Shown here piece by piece: positions 1 to 6,965 of a stretch of DNA of 8,510 nucleotides. The notes below the pieces were generated by a model. It did not search any database. It was given only the letters and a program-made list of their open reading frames with translations, and was not told where the DNA came from. A program made the position numbers and the translations under genes. Each line of letters starts with the position of its first letter. The stretch's first letter is position 1. Origin of the DNA: Alistipes sp. CAG:268 (GTDB lineage Bacteria; Bacteroidota; Bacteroidia; Bacteroidales; Rikenellaceae); the NCBI GenBank assembly GCA_000434235.1, contig FR891977.1, forward strand, positions 1 through 8,510, in the 5' to 3' direction.

Positions 1-3000
1 GAGTACGGACCGATCGAACGCGCGTGCATCTTGTCGTCGATCATGTGGCCCAGCTTGAGCATGTACGTGACACCCACGGTAGCCGGCTGGTCGAAGCGCT
101 CGCCCGTGCCGCCGTCGTAGAGGTACGTGCGGCCGCTGTGCGGGAGTCCGGCCTTGGCCGTGTACTCGTTGATCTGGTCGAGCGACGCTCCGTCGAAGAT
201 CGGCGTGGCGAACTTCACGCCCAGCTCGCGGCCGGCCCATCCGAGCACGGCCTCGTAGATCTGTCCGAGGTTCATTCGCGAAGGCACACCCAGCGGGTTG
301 AGGCAGATATCGACGATCGTTCCGTCCTCGAGGAACGGCATGTCCTCGTCGCGCACCACCTTGGCCACGATACCCTTGTTGCCGTGGCGTCCGGCCATCT
401 TGTCACCCACCTTGAGCTTGCGTTTCTTGGCGATGTAGACCTTGGCCATCTGAATGACGCCCGTCTGCGGGAGCTCGTCGCCGTTGGTGAGGTTGTACTT
501 CTCACGCTTGATGGCGGCATCGGCCTTCTTCCACTCGATCGTATAGTTGTTGATCGTGGCCTCGATCAGCGCGTCGGTATGTGCGTCGCCAGTCCAGTTG
601 CACGATCCGAGGTTCAGGTAACCCATCACCACGCCGGTCTTCTCGTCCGACGACTTGCGGGCGATCTCCACGAGCATCTTCTGTGAGAACTTCGTGCCGG
701 CGGGATAGAGCTCCACGCCGAAGTAGTCCGTGATGCCCGTCGTGGTCTTGCCCTGCAGCAGGGTCCAGAGTTTCGACACGAGCAGCTTGGTCAGGTCGGC
801 GATCTCGGCGGCGAACTTCTCGTCGAGTTTATCGAGCTGCAGCTTCTCGGCCGACTTGCCCTTCTTGCCCTCCTTGCTGGCGCGGCTGTAGAGCTTCGTG
901 TCGATCACCACGCCGTGCAGCGAAGGCTGTGCCTTGAGCGAAGCGTCCTTCACGTCGCCGGCCTTGTCGCCGAAGATCGCGCGCAGGAGCTTCTCCTCGG
1001 GCGACGGATCGCTCTCGCCCTTCGGGGTGATCTTACCGATGAGGATGTCGCCCGGGTGGATGTTGGCGCCGATGCGGACGATACCGTTGGCGTCGAGGTC
1101 CTTCGTGGCATCCTCCGAAACGTTCGGGATGTCCGACGTGAGCTCCTCGACACCGCGCTTCGTGTCGCGCACCTCCATGATGTACTCATCGACGTGCACC
1201 GACGTGAAGATGTCCTCACGCTGGATGCGCTCCGAGATCACAATGGCATCCTCGAAGTTGTAACCCTTCCAGGGCATGTAGGCCACCTTCAGGTTGCGGC
1301 CCAGGGCCAACTCGCCGTTCTGCGTCGAGTAGCCCTCGGTGATGATCTGACCCTTGGTCACCTTGTCGCCCGTGAGCACCGTAGGACGCAGCGTTACGGA
1401 GGTATTCTGGTTCGTACGGCGGTAGCGCGGCAGCATGTAGGTCGTCACCTCCGGATCGAACGAGGCGAGGATCTCGTCCTCGGTACGCTCGTACTTGATC
1501 TGGATCTTCGTGGCGTCGGCGAAGACGACCTCGCCGTCGCGCTCGGCGACGATCTGGATGCGGCTATCCGAGATCATGTCCTTCTCGATACCCGTGCCGA
1601 CGATCGGGGCTTCGGTGGTCACCAGGGGCACGGCCTGGCGCATCATGTTCGAGCCCATCAGCGCACGGTTGGCGTCGTCGTGCTCGAGGAACGGGATGAG
1701 GCTCGCGGCGATCGAGGCGATCTGATTCGGAGCCACGTCCATGAGGTTCACCTCATCGGCCGTCACGACGGGGAAGTCGGCACCCTGACGCGCCTTGATG
1801 CGGTCGGGCTGCAGGAAGTGGCCCTCGTCGTCGATCGGCATGTTCGACTGGGCGACGATCTTGCCCTCCTCCTCTTCGGCCGAGTAGTAGCGGATGTGCG
1901 AGTTGTCCATGTCGATCACCCCGTTCTCGACCTTGCGGTAGGGGGTCTCGATGAAGCCCATCGGCGAAATCCGCGCGTAGACGCACAGCGACGAGATCAG
2001 ACCGATGTTCGGGCCTTCCGGCGACTCGATCGGGCAGAGACGTCCGTAGTGCGTATAGTGCACGTCGCGGACCTCGAATCCGGCGCGGTCGCGCGACAGA
2101 CCGCCGGGGCCGAGGGCCGACAGACGGCGCTTGTGCGTGATCTCGGCCAGCGGGTTGATCTGGTCCATGAACTGCGAGAGCTGCGAGGTGCCGAAGAACG
2201 AGTTGATCACCGACGAGAGGGTCTTGGCGTTGATCAGGTCCACCGGCGTGAAGACCTCGTTGTCGCGCACGTTCATTCGCTCGCGGATGGTGCGGGCCAT
2301 GCGGACGAAGCCCACGGAGAACTGATTCGAGAGCTGCTCGCCCACCGTGCGCACGCGGCGGTTCGACAGGTGGTCGATATCATCGACGTCGGCCTTCGAG
2401 TTGATCAGCTGAATCAGGTATTTGATGATGGCGATGATGTCCTCGCGCGTCAGCGTACGGATAGCCGGATCGATGTCCAGGTCCAGCTTCTTGTTGATGC
2501 GGTAACGGCCCACGTCGCCCAGGTCGTAGCGTTTGTCCGAGAAGAAGAGCTTCTCGATGACGTCGCGCGCCGTGGCCTCATCGGGCGGCTCCGAGGCGCG
2601 CAGCTGTCTGTAGATATAGACCACGGCCTCCTTCTCGGAGTTGCAGGGGTCCTTCTGCAGCGTATTGTAGATGATTGAGAAGTCGATGCCCGACTGATTC
2701 TCCTTGTGCAGCAGGATCGTCTTGGCACCCGACTCGATGATCTGGTCGATATGTTCCTCCTCGAGGACCGTTTCGCGGTCCACGATGACGTTGTTTCGTT
2801 CGATGGAGACCACCTCGCCCGTATCCTCGTCCACGAAATCCTCGACCCAGGTCGAAAGCACGCGTGCGGCCAACTTGCGGCCCACAGCCTTCTTGAGGGT
2901 GGCCTTCGACACCTTCACCTCGTCGGCCAGGTCGAAGATCTCGAGAATCTGCTGGTCCGCCTCGTAACCGATGGCACGCAGCAGCGTGGTGACGGGCAGC

Positions 3001-3593
3001 TTCTTCTTACGGTCGATGTAGGCATACATCACGTTGTTGATGTCCGTAGCGAACTCTATCCACGAACCCTTGAAGGGGATGATACGCGCCGAATAGAGCT
3101 TGGTGCCATTGGTGTGCATGCTCTGTCCGAAGAACACACCCGGCGAACGGTGCAGCTGGGATACGATGACACGCTCCGCACCGTTGATGACGAACGTACC
3201 GCGTTCGGTCATATAGGGAATCGTACCGAAGTACACGTCCTGCACGACGACGCCGAAATCCTCGTGCTCGTCGTCCGTACAATAGAGCTTCAGCTTGGCT
3301 TTCAGCGGGACGCTGTACGTCAAACCGCGCTCGAGGCACTCCTCGATCGAATAGCGCGGCGGGTCGATATAGTAGTCGATAAACTCCAGAACGAAGTTGT
3401 TCCGGGTATCCGTGATGGGGAAATTCTCCTGAAACACCTTGTACAGCCCCTCGTTCTTACGATTTTCGGCCGTGGTGTCCATCTGGAAAAAATCCCGGAA
3501 TGATTTGAGCTGTACCTCCAGCAGATCCGGATAAGGCACCCGGTTCTTGACTGTCGAGAAGCTGATTCTTTGTTGTGTTTTTGCTGTGGACAT
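1..3593 (-). CDS. rpoB: DNA-directed RNA polymerase beta subunit, 3' end cut off by window
   Basis: Beta subunit of RNA polymerase; with beta' it forms the active-site cleft and it carries the rifampicin pocket. The frame is open from ATG at 3593 to the window edge, giving 1197 complete codons; Bacteroidota RpoB is about 1270 residues, so roughly 70 C-terminal residues lie outside. Visible landmarks: the N-terminal motif [17 protein letters not shown] around residues 136-152; the rifampicin cluster at about 466-495, with D477 and H487 at the E. coli D516 and H526 positions and A483 where E. coli has S522; [13 protein letters not shown] at 517-529; and the conserved [10 protein letters not shown] at 1065-1074, with the two active-centre lysines K1065 and K1073. 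The start is chosen because [18 protein letters not shown] is followed in frame by the conserved beta sequence. A near-identical second copy of this start lies 91 bases upstream but is out of frame. rpoC would be expected next, to the left. Identity is certain; the start is likely but complicated by the duplication. Confidence 0.97.
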   Translation of the reverse strand, partial: MSTAKTQQRISFSTVKNRVPYPDLLEVQLKSFRDFFQMDTTAENRKNEGLYKVFQENFPITDTRNNFVLEFIDYYIDPPRYSIEECLERGLTYSVPLKAKLKLYCTDDEHEDFGVVVQDVYFGTIPYMTERGTFVINGAERVIVSQLHRSPGVFFGQSMHTNGTKLYSARIIPFKGSWIEFATDINNVMYAYIDRKKKLPVTTLLRAIGYEADQQILEIFDLADEVKVSKATLKKAVGRKLAARVLSTWVEDFVDEDTGEVVSIERNNVIVDRETVLEEEHIDQIIESGAKTILLHKENQSGIDFSIIYNTLQKDPCNSEKEAVVYIYRQLRASEPPDEATARDVIEKLFFSDKRYDLGDVGRYRINKKLDLDIDPAIRTLTREDIIAIIKYLIQLINSKADVDDIDHLSNRRVRTVGEQLSNQFSVGFVRMARTIRERMNVRDNEVFTPVDLINAKTLSSVINSFFGTSQLSQFMDQINPLAEITHKRRLSALGPGGLSRDRAGFEVRDVHYTHYGRLCPIESPEGPNIGLISSLCVYARISPMGFIETPYRKVENGVIDMDNSHIRYYSAEEEEGKIVAQSNMPIDDEGHFLQPDRIKARQGADFPVVTADEVNLMDVAPNQIASIAASLIPFLEHDDANRALMGSNMMRQAVPLVTTEAPIVGTGIEKDMISDSRIQIVAERDGEVVFADATKIQIKYERTEDEILASFDPEVTTYMLPRYRRTNQNTSVTLRPTVLTGDKVTKGQIITEGYSTQNGELALGRNLKVAYMPWKGYNFEDAIVISERIQREDIFTSVHVDEYIMEVRDTKRGVEELTSDIPNVSEDATKDLDANGIVRIGANIHPGDILIGKITPKGESDPSPEEKLLRAIFGDKAGDVKDASLKAQPSLHGVVIDTKLYSRASKEGKKGKSAEKLQLDKLDEKFAAEIADLTKLLVSKLWTLLQGKTTTGITDYFGVELYPAGTKFSQKMLVEIARKSSDEKTGVVMGYLNLGSCNWTGDAHTDALIEATINNYTIEWKKADAAIKREKYNLTNGDELPQTGVIQMAKVYIAKKRKLKVGDKMAGRHGNKGIVAKVVRDEDMPFLEDGTIVDICLNPLGVPSRMNLGQIYEAVLGWAGRELGVKFATPIFDGASLDQINEYTAKAGLPHSGRTYLYDGGTGERFDQPATVGVTYMLKLGHMIDDKMHARSIGPY

Positions 3594-3684
3594 CGTAAAA
3601 TCCAAACTCCAGCAGATCCGGATAGGGCACCCGGTTCTTGACTGTCGAAAAGCTAATTCTTTGTTGTGTTTTTGCTGTGGACAT
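3457..3684 (-). other. Chimeric upstream reading frame created by the rpoB duplication
   Basis: From the upstream copy's ATG at 3684 the frame encodes the first 26 residues of RpoB, then shifts to an unrelated reading of the second copy and of the true rpoB start, and stops with TAA at 3457-3459. This gives 75 residues; an in-frame TTG at 3696 would add four. The frame overlaps the first 137 bases of rpoB. The bases just before its ATG are the same 13 as before the rpoB ATG, so both sites share part of the initiation context. The C-terminal part resembles no family I recognise and is probably an accident of the frameshift. If the duplication is real, ribosomes starting here would pass the rpoB start in the wrong frame. 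I do not claim a functional protein. Confidence 0.35.
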
Positions 3685-3697
3685 CGTAAAATCCAAA
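3516..3697 (-). repeat. 91-bp tandem duplication of the rpoB start region
   Basis: Two directly adjacent 91-base units, 3516-3606 and 3607-3697, match at 88 of 91 positions. Each unit contains the 13 bases before the start codon, the ATG (3593 and 3684) and the first 26 rpoB codons. The differences pair 3534/3625, 3558/3649 and 3564/3655. In the rpoB frame they read CCT/CCC (Pro), TTC/TTT (Phe) and ATC/ATT (Ile), so all are synonymous third-position transitions. The unit is not a multiple of three, so the upstream copy is out of frame with rpoB. The flanking bases show no obvious microhomology at the breakpoints. That pattern looks like two naturally diverged alleles placed side by side, by unequal recombination or by an assembly join, rather than a copy that decayed after duplication. 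Confidence 0.97.
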
Positions 3698-3723
3698 TTA
3701 GTTGAAGTGTAATTGGGTGGGTT

Positions 3724-3796
3724 ACGCTCCCAAAAGTGGACGGGTATCTATCCCGCCAATGCCCCCGTATGCAGGCACAACATGCCCCGGGAGCAT
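3724..3796 (-). other. Possible structured element in the rpoB leader
   Basis: AUGCUCCC at 3796-3789 can pair over eight bases, one of them G-U, with GGGAGCGU at 3731-3724. The pair encloses 57 bases. Inside are a six-pair hairpin, GGCGGG (3757-3752) with CCCGUC (3744-3739) around the loop AUAGAUA, and a short GGCA/UGCC hairpin. Together they could form a three-way junction. No known riboswitch or ribosomal-protein leader was recognised. Single-sequence pairing in GC-rich DNA can be fortuitous, so confidence is low. Confidence 0.3.
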
Positions 3797-3850
3797 TCAT
3801 CTTCCAAAGAACGGACACAGCACATGTTCGGCACTTCCGGTCTTTAGACC

Positions 3851-3892
3851 AAGAAAAGGCATAGAGCTTACACCACCGGTAAGCCCTATACC
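3851..3892 (-). terminator. Intrinsic terminator or attenuator between rplL and rpoB
   Basis: On the transcribed strand GGUAUAGGGCUUAC (3892-3879) pairs along its full 14 bases with GUAAGCUCUAUGCC (3871-3858), with two G-U pairs and a seven-base loop CGGUGGU. UUUUCUU follows directly at 3857-3851. A long stem plus a U-rich run is the form of a Rho-independent terminator. It begins 30 bases after the rplL stop codon. Because I see no rpoB promoter downstream of it, partial termination (attenuation) fits better than full termination. Strength was judged by eye, not by a folding calculation. Confidence 0.72.
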
Positions 3893-3922
3893 TGATCGTC
3901 TATGCAGCCTTAAGCAGCAATG

Positions 3923-4300
3923 CTACTTAAGCTCAACTTCAGCACCTGCCTCCTCGAGCTGGCCCTTGATCTGCTCAGCCTCTTCCTTGGAAACACCCTC
4001 CTTAACGGCCTTCGGAGCGCCGTCAACGAGTGCCTTAGCGTCACCCAGCGAAAGGCCTGCAACCTCCTTGACAACCTTGATAACCTGGAGCTTGGCCTGG
4101 CCAGCGCTCTTCAGGATCACGTCGAACGACGTCTTCTCGGCGGGAGCGGCCTCGCCAGCGCCTGCAGCGGGGGCTGCAACGGCAACAGCGGCAGCAGCCG
4201 GCTCAATGCCATACTCCTCCTTGAGGATCTGTGCGAGTTCGTTTACCTCGGTCACCTTCAGGTTAACCAGTTCTTCAGCAAGTTTCTTTACGTCTGCCAT
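3923..4300 (-). CDS. rplL: 50S ribosomal protein L7/L12 (bL12)
   Basis: The multi-copy stalk protein of the large subunit; its dimers sit on L10 and recruit and stimulate the GTPase factors (EF-Tu, EF-G, IF2, RF3). The 125-residue length is normal. Layout: N-terminal dimerisation and L10-binding helices at 1-32 ([19 protein letters not shown]); an Ala/Pro/Gly-rich flexible hinge at about 34-55; and the factor-binding C-terminal domain at 56-125, with the conserved stretch [19 protein letters not shown] at 75-93. It follows rplJ by 44 AT-rich bases, and no Shine-Dalgarno sequence is visible before its ATG, although the product is needed in several copies per L10. The stop is TAG at 3925-3923, followed by the probable attenuator before rpoB. 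Confidence 0.98.
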   Translation of the reverse strand: MADVKKLAEELVNLKVTEVNELAQILKEEYGIEPAAAAVAVAAPAAGAGEAAPAEKTSFDVILKSAGQAKLQVIKVVKEVAGLSLGDAKALVDGAPKAVKEGVSKEEAEQIKGQLEEAGAEVELK

Positions 4301-4344
4301 AGTTGTAAGCTTATTAATTTGTTTTTAATTCTTGTTTGTGAAAA

Positions 4345-4869
4345 TTAGTTGTTTCTCGATTCGAGCGTCTTCACGAGGCCCGCAATCTTTTGGCCTGCAT
4401 TAGCCTGCAATGCAGAGATAACATTCTTGGCCGGGGACTGAAGCAGAGCGACGATATCGCCGATGAGCTCTTCCTTCGACTTGATGTTACACAGAGCGTC
4501 CAGCTGGTTGTCGCCGACATAGACACAACCCTCGGCGAAAGCCGCCTTCAGAACGGGCTTGTCCGACTTCTTGCGGAACTCCTTGATGAGAACGGCAGGA
4601 GCCTTCGCAACATTGGCGAACATAATCGAGGTAGGACCCTCCAATACTTTTACCAGATCAGCATCAGCCTTCTCCACCTTCTCGAGCGCTTTGGTGAGCA
4701 GGGTGTTCTTTACGACCACCAGCTTCACGTCGCTCTCGAAGCACTTGCGGCGCAGGGCAGCGGTCTGCTCGGCGTTGAGCGCCTCGATGTCGGCGATGTA
4801 AAAGTGAGGATAAGCCTGGAGCTGCTCGGCAAGGCTGTTAATCACAACCAGTTTTTCTTCCTTTGTCAT
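4345..4869 (-). CDS. rplJ: 50S ribosomal protein L10 (uL10)
   Basis: Stalk base protein that binds 23S rRNA near L11 and anchors the L7/L12 dimers. The 174 residues match the family. The N-terminal globular rRNA-binding domain covers about 1-130 and contains the family segment VKLVVVKNTLLTKAL at 48-62. The long C-terminal helix that carries L12 is about 131-174. It starts 17 bases after the rplA stop. Its start is fixed by a perfect AAGGAGG at 4885-4879, nine bases before the ATG, which is unusual among the genes of this window. The rplA-rplJ gap is too short for the classical L10 leader RNA found in many other bacteria, so any L10 autoregulation would have to act elsewhere. Confidence 0.97.
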   Translation of the reverse strand: MTKEEKLVVINSLAEQLQAYPHFYIADIEALNAEQTAALRRKCFESDVKLVVVKNTLLTKALEKVEKADADLVKVLEGPTSIMFANVAKAPAVLIKEFRKKSDKPVLKAAFAEGCVYVGDNQLDALCNIKSKEELIGDIVALLQSPAKNVISALQANAGQKIAGLVKTLESRNN

Positions 4870-4878
4870 CTCTTCTAT

Positions 4879-4885
4879 CCTCCTT
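4879..4885 (-). promoter_or_regulatory. Perfect Shine-Dalgarno sequence of rplJ
   Basis: The transcribed strand reads AAGGAGG followed by the nine-base spacer ATAGAAGAG and ATG. This is full complementarity to the canonical anti-Shine-Dalgarno end of 16S rRNA at a standard distance. The starts of tuf, secE, nusG and rplL show no such motif; rplA has only GAAG-like purines and rplK only AAGGA. Bacteroidota ribosomes are known to use Shine-Dalgarno pairing little, because the 16S tail is sequestered by small-subunit proteins, so a strong site here stands out. Confidence 0.85.
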
Positions 4886-4886
4886 C

Positions 4887-5585
4887 TTATTTGGTTTCTA
4901 CTGATTTGGGATCAATCTGCACGCCGGGGCTCATGGTCGTCGAGAGATAAATACTCTTCACATAAGAACCTTTGGCAGCAGCCGGTTTCAGCTTGAGAAT
5001 CATGTTGAGAACCTCCTTGGCGTTGTCCACGATCTGGTCGGCCGAGAACGAAATCTTGCCCACGGTGGTGTGGATGATACCGAACTTATCAACCTTGAAG
5101 TCGATCTTACCGGCCTTCACCTCACCGACGGCCTTGCCGACTTCCATCGTCACCGTACCGGTCTTGGGGTTCGGCATCAGGCCGCGAGGACCGAGGATAC
5201 GGCCCAGGGCACCAACCTTACCCATGACGTTGGGGGTGCAGATGATCACATCGACATCGGTCCAGCCTCCCTTGATCTTCTCGACAAACTCGTCAAGGCC
5301 CACGTAGTCGGCACCTGCAGCCTTGGCCTCAGCCTCCTTCTCGGGAGTACAAAGCACAAGCACACGCACCGTCTTGCCGGTTCCGTGAGGAAGAGTTACC
5401 ACGCCGCGGACCATCTGGTTGGCCTTACGGGGGTCTACGCCCAGACGAACGTCGATATCAACCGAAGCGTCGAATTTCGTGAACGTAATTTCCTTCAGAA
5501 GAGCGGCAGCCTCCGGCAGCTTGTAAGCCTTACCGGCTTCAACCTTGGCGTAGGCGATCTTTTGATTTTTTGTCAACTTACTCAT
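4887..5585 (-). CDS. rplA: 50S ribosomal protein L1 (uL1)
   Basis: L1 binds the mobile L1 stalk of 23S rRNA and assists release of deacylated tRNA from the E site; in many bacteria it also represses its own operon. The 232-residue length is typical. The fold is bipartite: domain I from about 1-67 plus 160-232, with domain II inserted at about 68-159. The family signature is plain at residues 124-144 ([20 protein letters not shown]). It starts 11 bases after the rplK stop and is followed by rplJ after 17 bases, so the genes very likely share one transcript. No obvious L1-binding mimic was found in the short gap before rplK. Confidence 0.98.
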   Translation of the reverse strand: MSKLTKNQKIAYAKVEAGKAYKLPEAAALLKEITFTKFDASVDIDVRLGVDPRKANQMVRGVVTLPHGTGKTVRVLVLCTPEKEAEAKAAGADYVGLDEFVEKIKGGWTDVDVIICTPNVMGKVGALGRILGPRGLMPNPKTGTVTMEVGKAVGEVKAGKIDFKVDKFGIIHTTVGKISFSADQIVDNAKEVLNMILKLKPAAAKGSYVKSIYLSTTMSPGVQIDPKSVETK

Positions 5586-5596
5586 CTTCTTCGCAA

Positions 5597-6037
5597 TTAC
5601 ATGTTAGGAAATTCGCCGACTACATTGATACCCATGCTGCGGGCGGTACCGGCTACCATGCGCATAGCGGCCTCCAGCGTGAAGCAGTTCATGTCGGACA
5701 TTTTGTCCTTCGCGATGTCGCGGATCTGCTCCCACGTCACCTGACCGACCTTGTCGCGGTTAGGCTGGGCGGAACCCTTCTGCACCTTGGCTGCTTCCTT
5801 GAGCTGGATCGCTACGGGCGGCTGTTTTACAACAAAGTCGAACGACTTATCGCTGTAAACGGTGATGATGACCGGAAGAACCTTTCCCGCCTTGTCCTGC
5901 GTACGTGCATTGAACTGCTTGCAGAAGTCCATGATGTTGACTCCCTTAGAACCCAATGCGGGACCAACCGGGGGCGAAGGATTGGCGGCACCACCTTTGA
6001 TCTGCAATTTAATAAATGCAGCAACCTCTTTTGCCAT
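5597..6037 (-). CDS. rplK: 50S ribosomal protein L11 (uL11)
   Basis: L11 sits at the GTPase-associated centre of the large subunit, binding the 23S rRNA region targeted by thiostrepton. The 146 residues are close to the usual length of about 141. The N-terminal domain (about 1-70) carries the proline-rich helix-start motif [10 protein letters not shown] at 20-29, where thiostrepton-resistance substitutions arise in other bacteria; the prolines are intact. The C-terminal rRNA-binding domain is about 71-146 and includes [10 protein letters not shown] and the closing [12 protein letters not shown]. The ATG at 6037 follows nusG by 16 bases and has a partial AAGGA five bases upstream. Confidence 0.98.
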   Translation of the reverse strand: MAKEVAAFIKLQIKGGAANPSPPVGPALGSKGVNIMDFCKQFNARTQDKAGKVLPVIITVYSDKSFDFVVKQPPVAIQLKEAAKVQKGSAQPNRDKVGQVTWEQIRDIAKDKMSDMNCFTLEAAMRMVAGTARSMGINVVGEFPNM

Positions 6038-6053
6038 AGTTTTCCTTGGTTAA

Positions 6054-6614
6054 TTATTCTTTTTCTACTTGTGTGAAACTCAACTCCATGGGAGTCTTGC
6101 GCCCGAATATCTTCACCGATACCGTGAGTTTCTTGCGCTCATTATCGACGGCCTCGATGGTACCCTGGAAGCTTGAGAAAGGACCATCGGTGACCTTGAC
6201 GGTCTCGCCGACGAAGAATGGTATTTCGTTTTCCTCCTCCATGGCATTCATTTCATCGACCCGGCCGAGGATGCGCGCGACCTCCTGTGGACGCAGAGGC
6301 GTGGCGATCATCTTGCGGCTGTCCTCTTTCGTATCGCCGAGGAAACCAAGCACATTGGGAGTATTGCGAATAATTATCGGAATCTGACCGACGAAAGCAG
6401 CCTCCACCAATACATAACCCGGATAGGAGACCTTCTCTTTGGAGACCTTCTTTCCGTTGCGGATGGTGTAGACCTTTTCGGTGGGGATCAAGACCTGGGA
6501 GATGTAGTCCTCGAGGTGGTTGTGACGGATTTCGGCCTCGATATACTCCTTGACCTTACCCTCCTTGCCACCAACGGCGCGGACAACATACCACTGTTTT
6601 TCAATCTTGCTCAT
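6054..6614 (-). CDS. nusG: Transcription termination/antitermination factor NusG
   Basis: NusG binds the RNA polymerase clamp, adjusts pausing and, through its C-terminal domain, contacts Rho or ribosomal protein S10. The 186-residue product has the NGN domain at about 5-115 (QWYVVRAVGGKE at 7-18, YPGYVLV at 64-70) and the KOW domain at about 133-186 (VGETVKVTDGPFSSFQG at 135-151). The start is set at the ATG at 6614, because MSKIEKQWYVV matches the usual N-terminus; an in-frame TTG at 6629, directly after the secE stop, would add five residues that do not look like the family. It lies between secE (15-base gap) and rplK (16-base gap), the normal bacterial order. Confidence 0.97.
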   Translation of the reverse strand: MSKIEKQWYVVRAVGGKEGKVKEYIEAEIRHNHLEDYISQVLIPTEKVYTIRNGKKVSKEKVSYPGYVLVEAAFVGQIPIIIRNTPNVLGFLGDTKEDSRKMIATPLRPQEVARILGRVDEMNAMEEENEIPFFVGETVKVTDGPFSSFQGTIEAVDNERKKLTVSVKIFGRKTPMELSFTQVEKE

Positions 6615-6629
6615 CGCCTGTACGCACAA

Positions 6630-6827
6630 TTAACGGCCAAGATTACCCAGTGTCTTGTAGATGACACCCATAAGATTCTCGAACGTCAGGTCCATGGCCA
6701 AAACGACGATCGCGAAGATGACCGAAGCCACCATCACGACAACCGTGGAGCTCTGAAGCTGCGGGAACGTGGGCCACGTCACCTTGTTTACAAGCTCGTT
6801 ATAGGATTCTTTAACGTAGTTGAACAT
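6630..6827 (-). CDS. secE: Preprotein translocase subunit SecE
   Basis: Small membrane subunit that clamps the SecY channel in the inner membrane. The 65-residue, single-span form is usual for bacteria other than the E. coli type with three spans. An amphipathic N-terminal helix (about 1-22) contains the family motif VTWPT at 16-20. One hydrophobic transmembrane segment follows at about 28-46 (VVVMVASVIFAIVVLAM), then a short C-terminal tail. The ATG at 6827 lies 21 bases after tRNA-Trp, and the stop is 15 bases before nusG. No Shine-Dalgarno sequence is visible. Confidence 0.96.
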   Translation of the reverse strand: MFNYVKESYNELVNKVTWPTFPQLQSSTVVVMVASVIFAIVVLAMDLTFENLMGVIYKTLGNLGR

Positions 6828-6848
6828 ATTTCTGCGTCTTTATCTTTG

Positions 6849-6919
6849 CAGGAGCAGAGAGATTCGAACTCCCATCAACGGTTTTGGAGACCGCTATTCT
6901 ACCCTTGAACTATGCTCCT
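6849..6919 (-). tRNA. trnW: tRNA-Trp (anticodon CCA)
   Basis: A 71-base cloverleaf: acceptor stem AGGAGCA/UGCUCCU; D arm GUUC/GAAU; anticodon stem GCGGU/ACCGU around the loop CUCCAAA, giving anticodon CCA; four-base variable loop; T arm GGGAG/CUCUC with the standard loop UUCGAAU; discriminator G. The 3' CCA is not encoded. It sits between tuf and secE. Its 5' end directly follows the U-run of the hairpin after tuf, and secE starts 21 bases after its 3' end, so it must be cut out of a longer transcript. Confidence 0.97.
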
Positions 6920-6948
6920 AAAAAGAGGCGGCGCGGAAACACCGCCTC
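6920..6948 (-). terminator. Intrinsic terminator-like hairpin after tuf
   Basis: GAGGCGGUG (6948-6940) pairs with CGCCGCCUC (6933-6925), nine base pairs including one U-G, around a six-base loop, and is followed by UUUUU at 6924-6920. The GC-rich stem plus U-run is a typical Rho-independent terminator. It starts 17 bases after the tuf stop. The U-run touches the first base of tRNA-Trp, leaving no room for a promoter between them, so either termination is partial or the downstream genes start from an internal promoter that I cannot see. Confidence 0.8.
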
Positions 6949-6965
6949 GGGATTGTATCGTGTGA

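Larger units (their letters stand above)
3594..3922 (-). other. rplL-rpoB intergenic leader region
   Basis: A 329-base stretch without a conventional gene. In transcription order it holds: about 30 bases after the rplL stop; a 14-bp hairpin with a U-rich tail (3851-3892); a small GGUC/GACC hairpin at 3839-3850; a region able to pair AUGCUCCC (3796-3789) with GGGAGCGU (3731-3724) around an inner hairpin (3739-3757); and the upstream unit of the 91-bp duplication. I found no match to the Bacteroidota promoter pattern (TTTG, about 20 bases, TAnnTTTG) in it. In E. coli the same gap carries a partial terminator that sets rpoBC expression below that of the ribosomal protein genes. A similar role here is an inference from position and structure. 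Confidence 0.6.

Noticed and set aside
915..2678. A 587-codon open frame on the plus strand inside rpoB
   Set aside because: It lies opposite a clearly conserved rpoB, its product is rich in Asp, His, Arg, Leu and Val as expected for the antisense of GC-rich coding DNA, and no family is recognisable.
3685..3696. TTG start adding four residues to the upstream rpoB-like frame
   Set aside because: The same codon precedes the real rpoB ATG; the ATG is the better start in both units.
3698..3730. TAATTTG before the rpoB-like starts as a promoter
   Set aside because: The spacing inside the motif is one base short of TAnnTTTG, and the nearest upstream TTTG is about 30 bases away instead of about 20.
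3702..4328. Plus-strand open frame across the rplL-rpoB gap and rplL
   Set aside because: It is mostly antisense to rplL, Ser/Ala/Thr-rich, without family features.
6615..6629. TTG start adding five residues to NusG
   Set aside because: The extra residues are not part of the family, and the ATG at 6614 gives the normal N-terminus.
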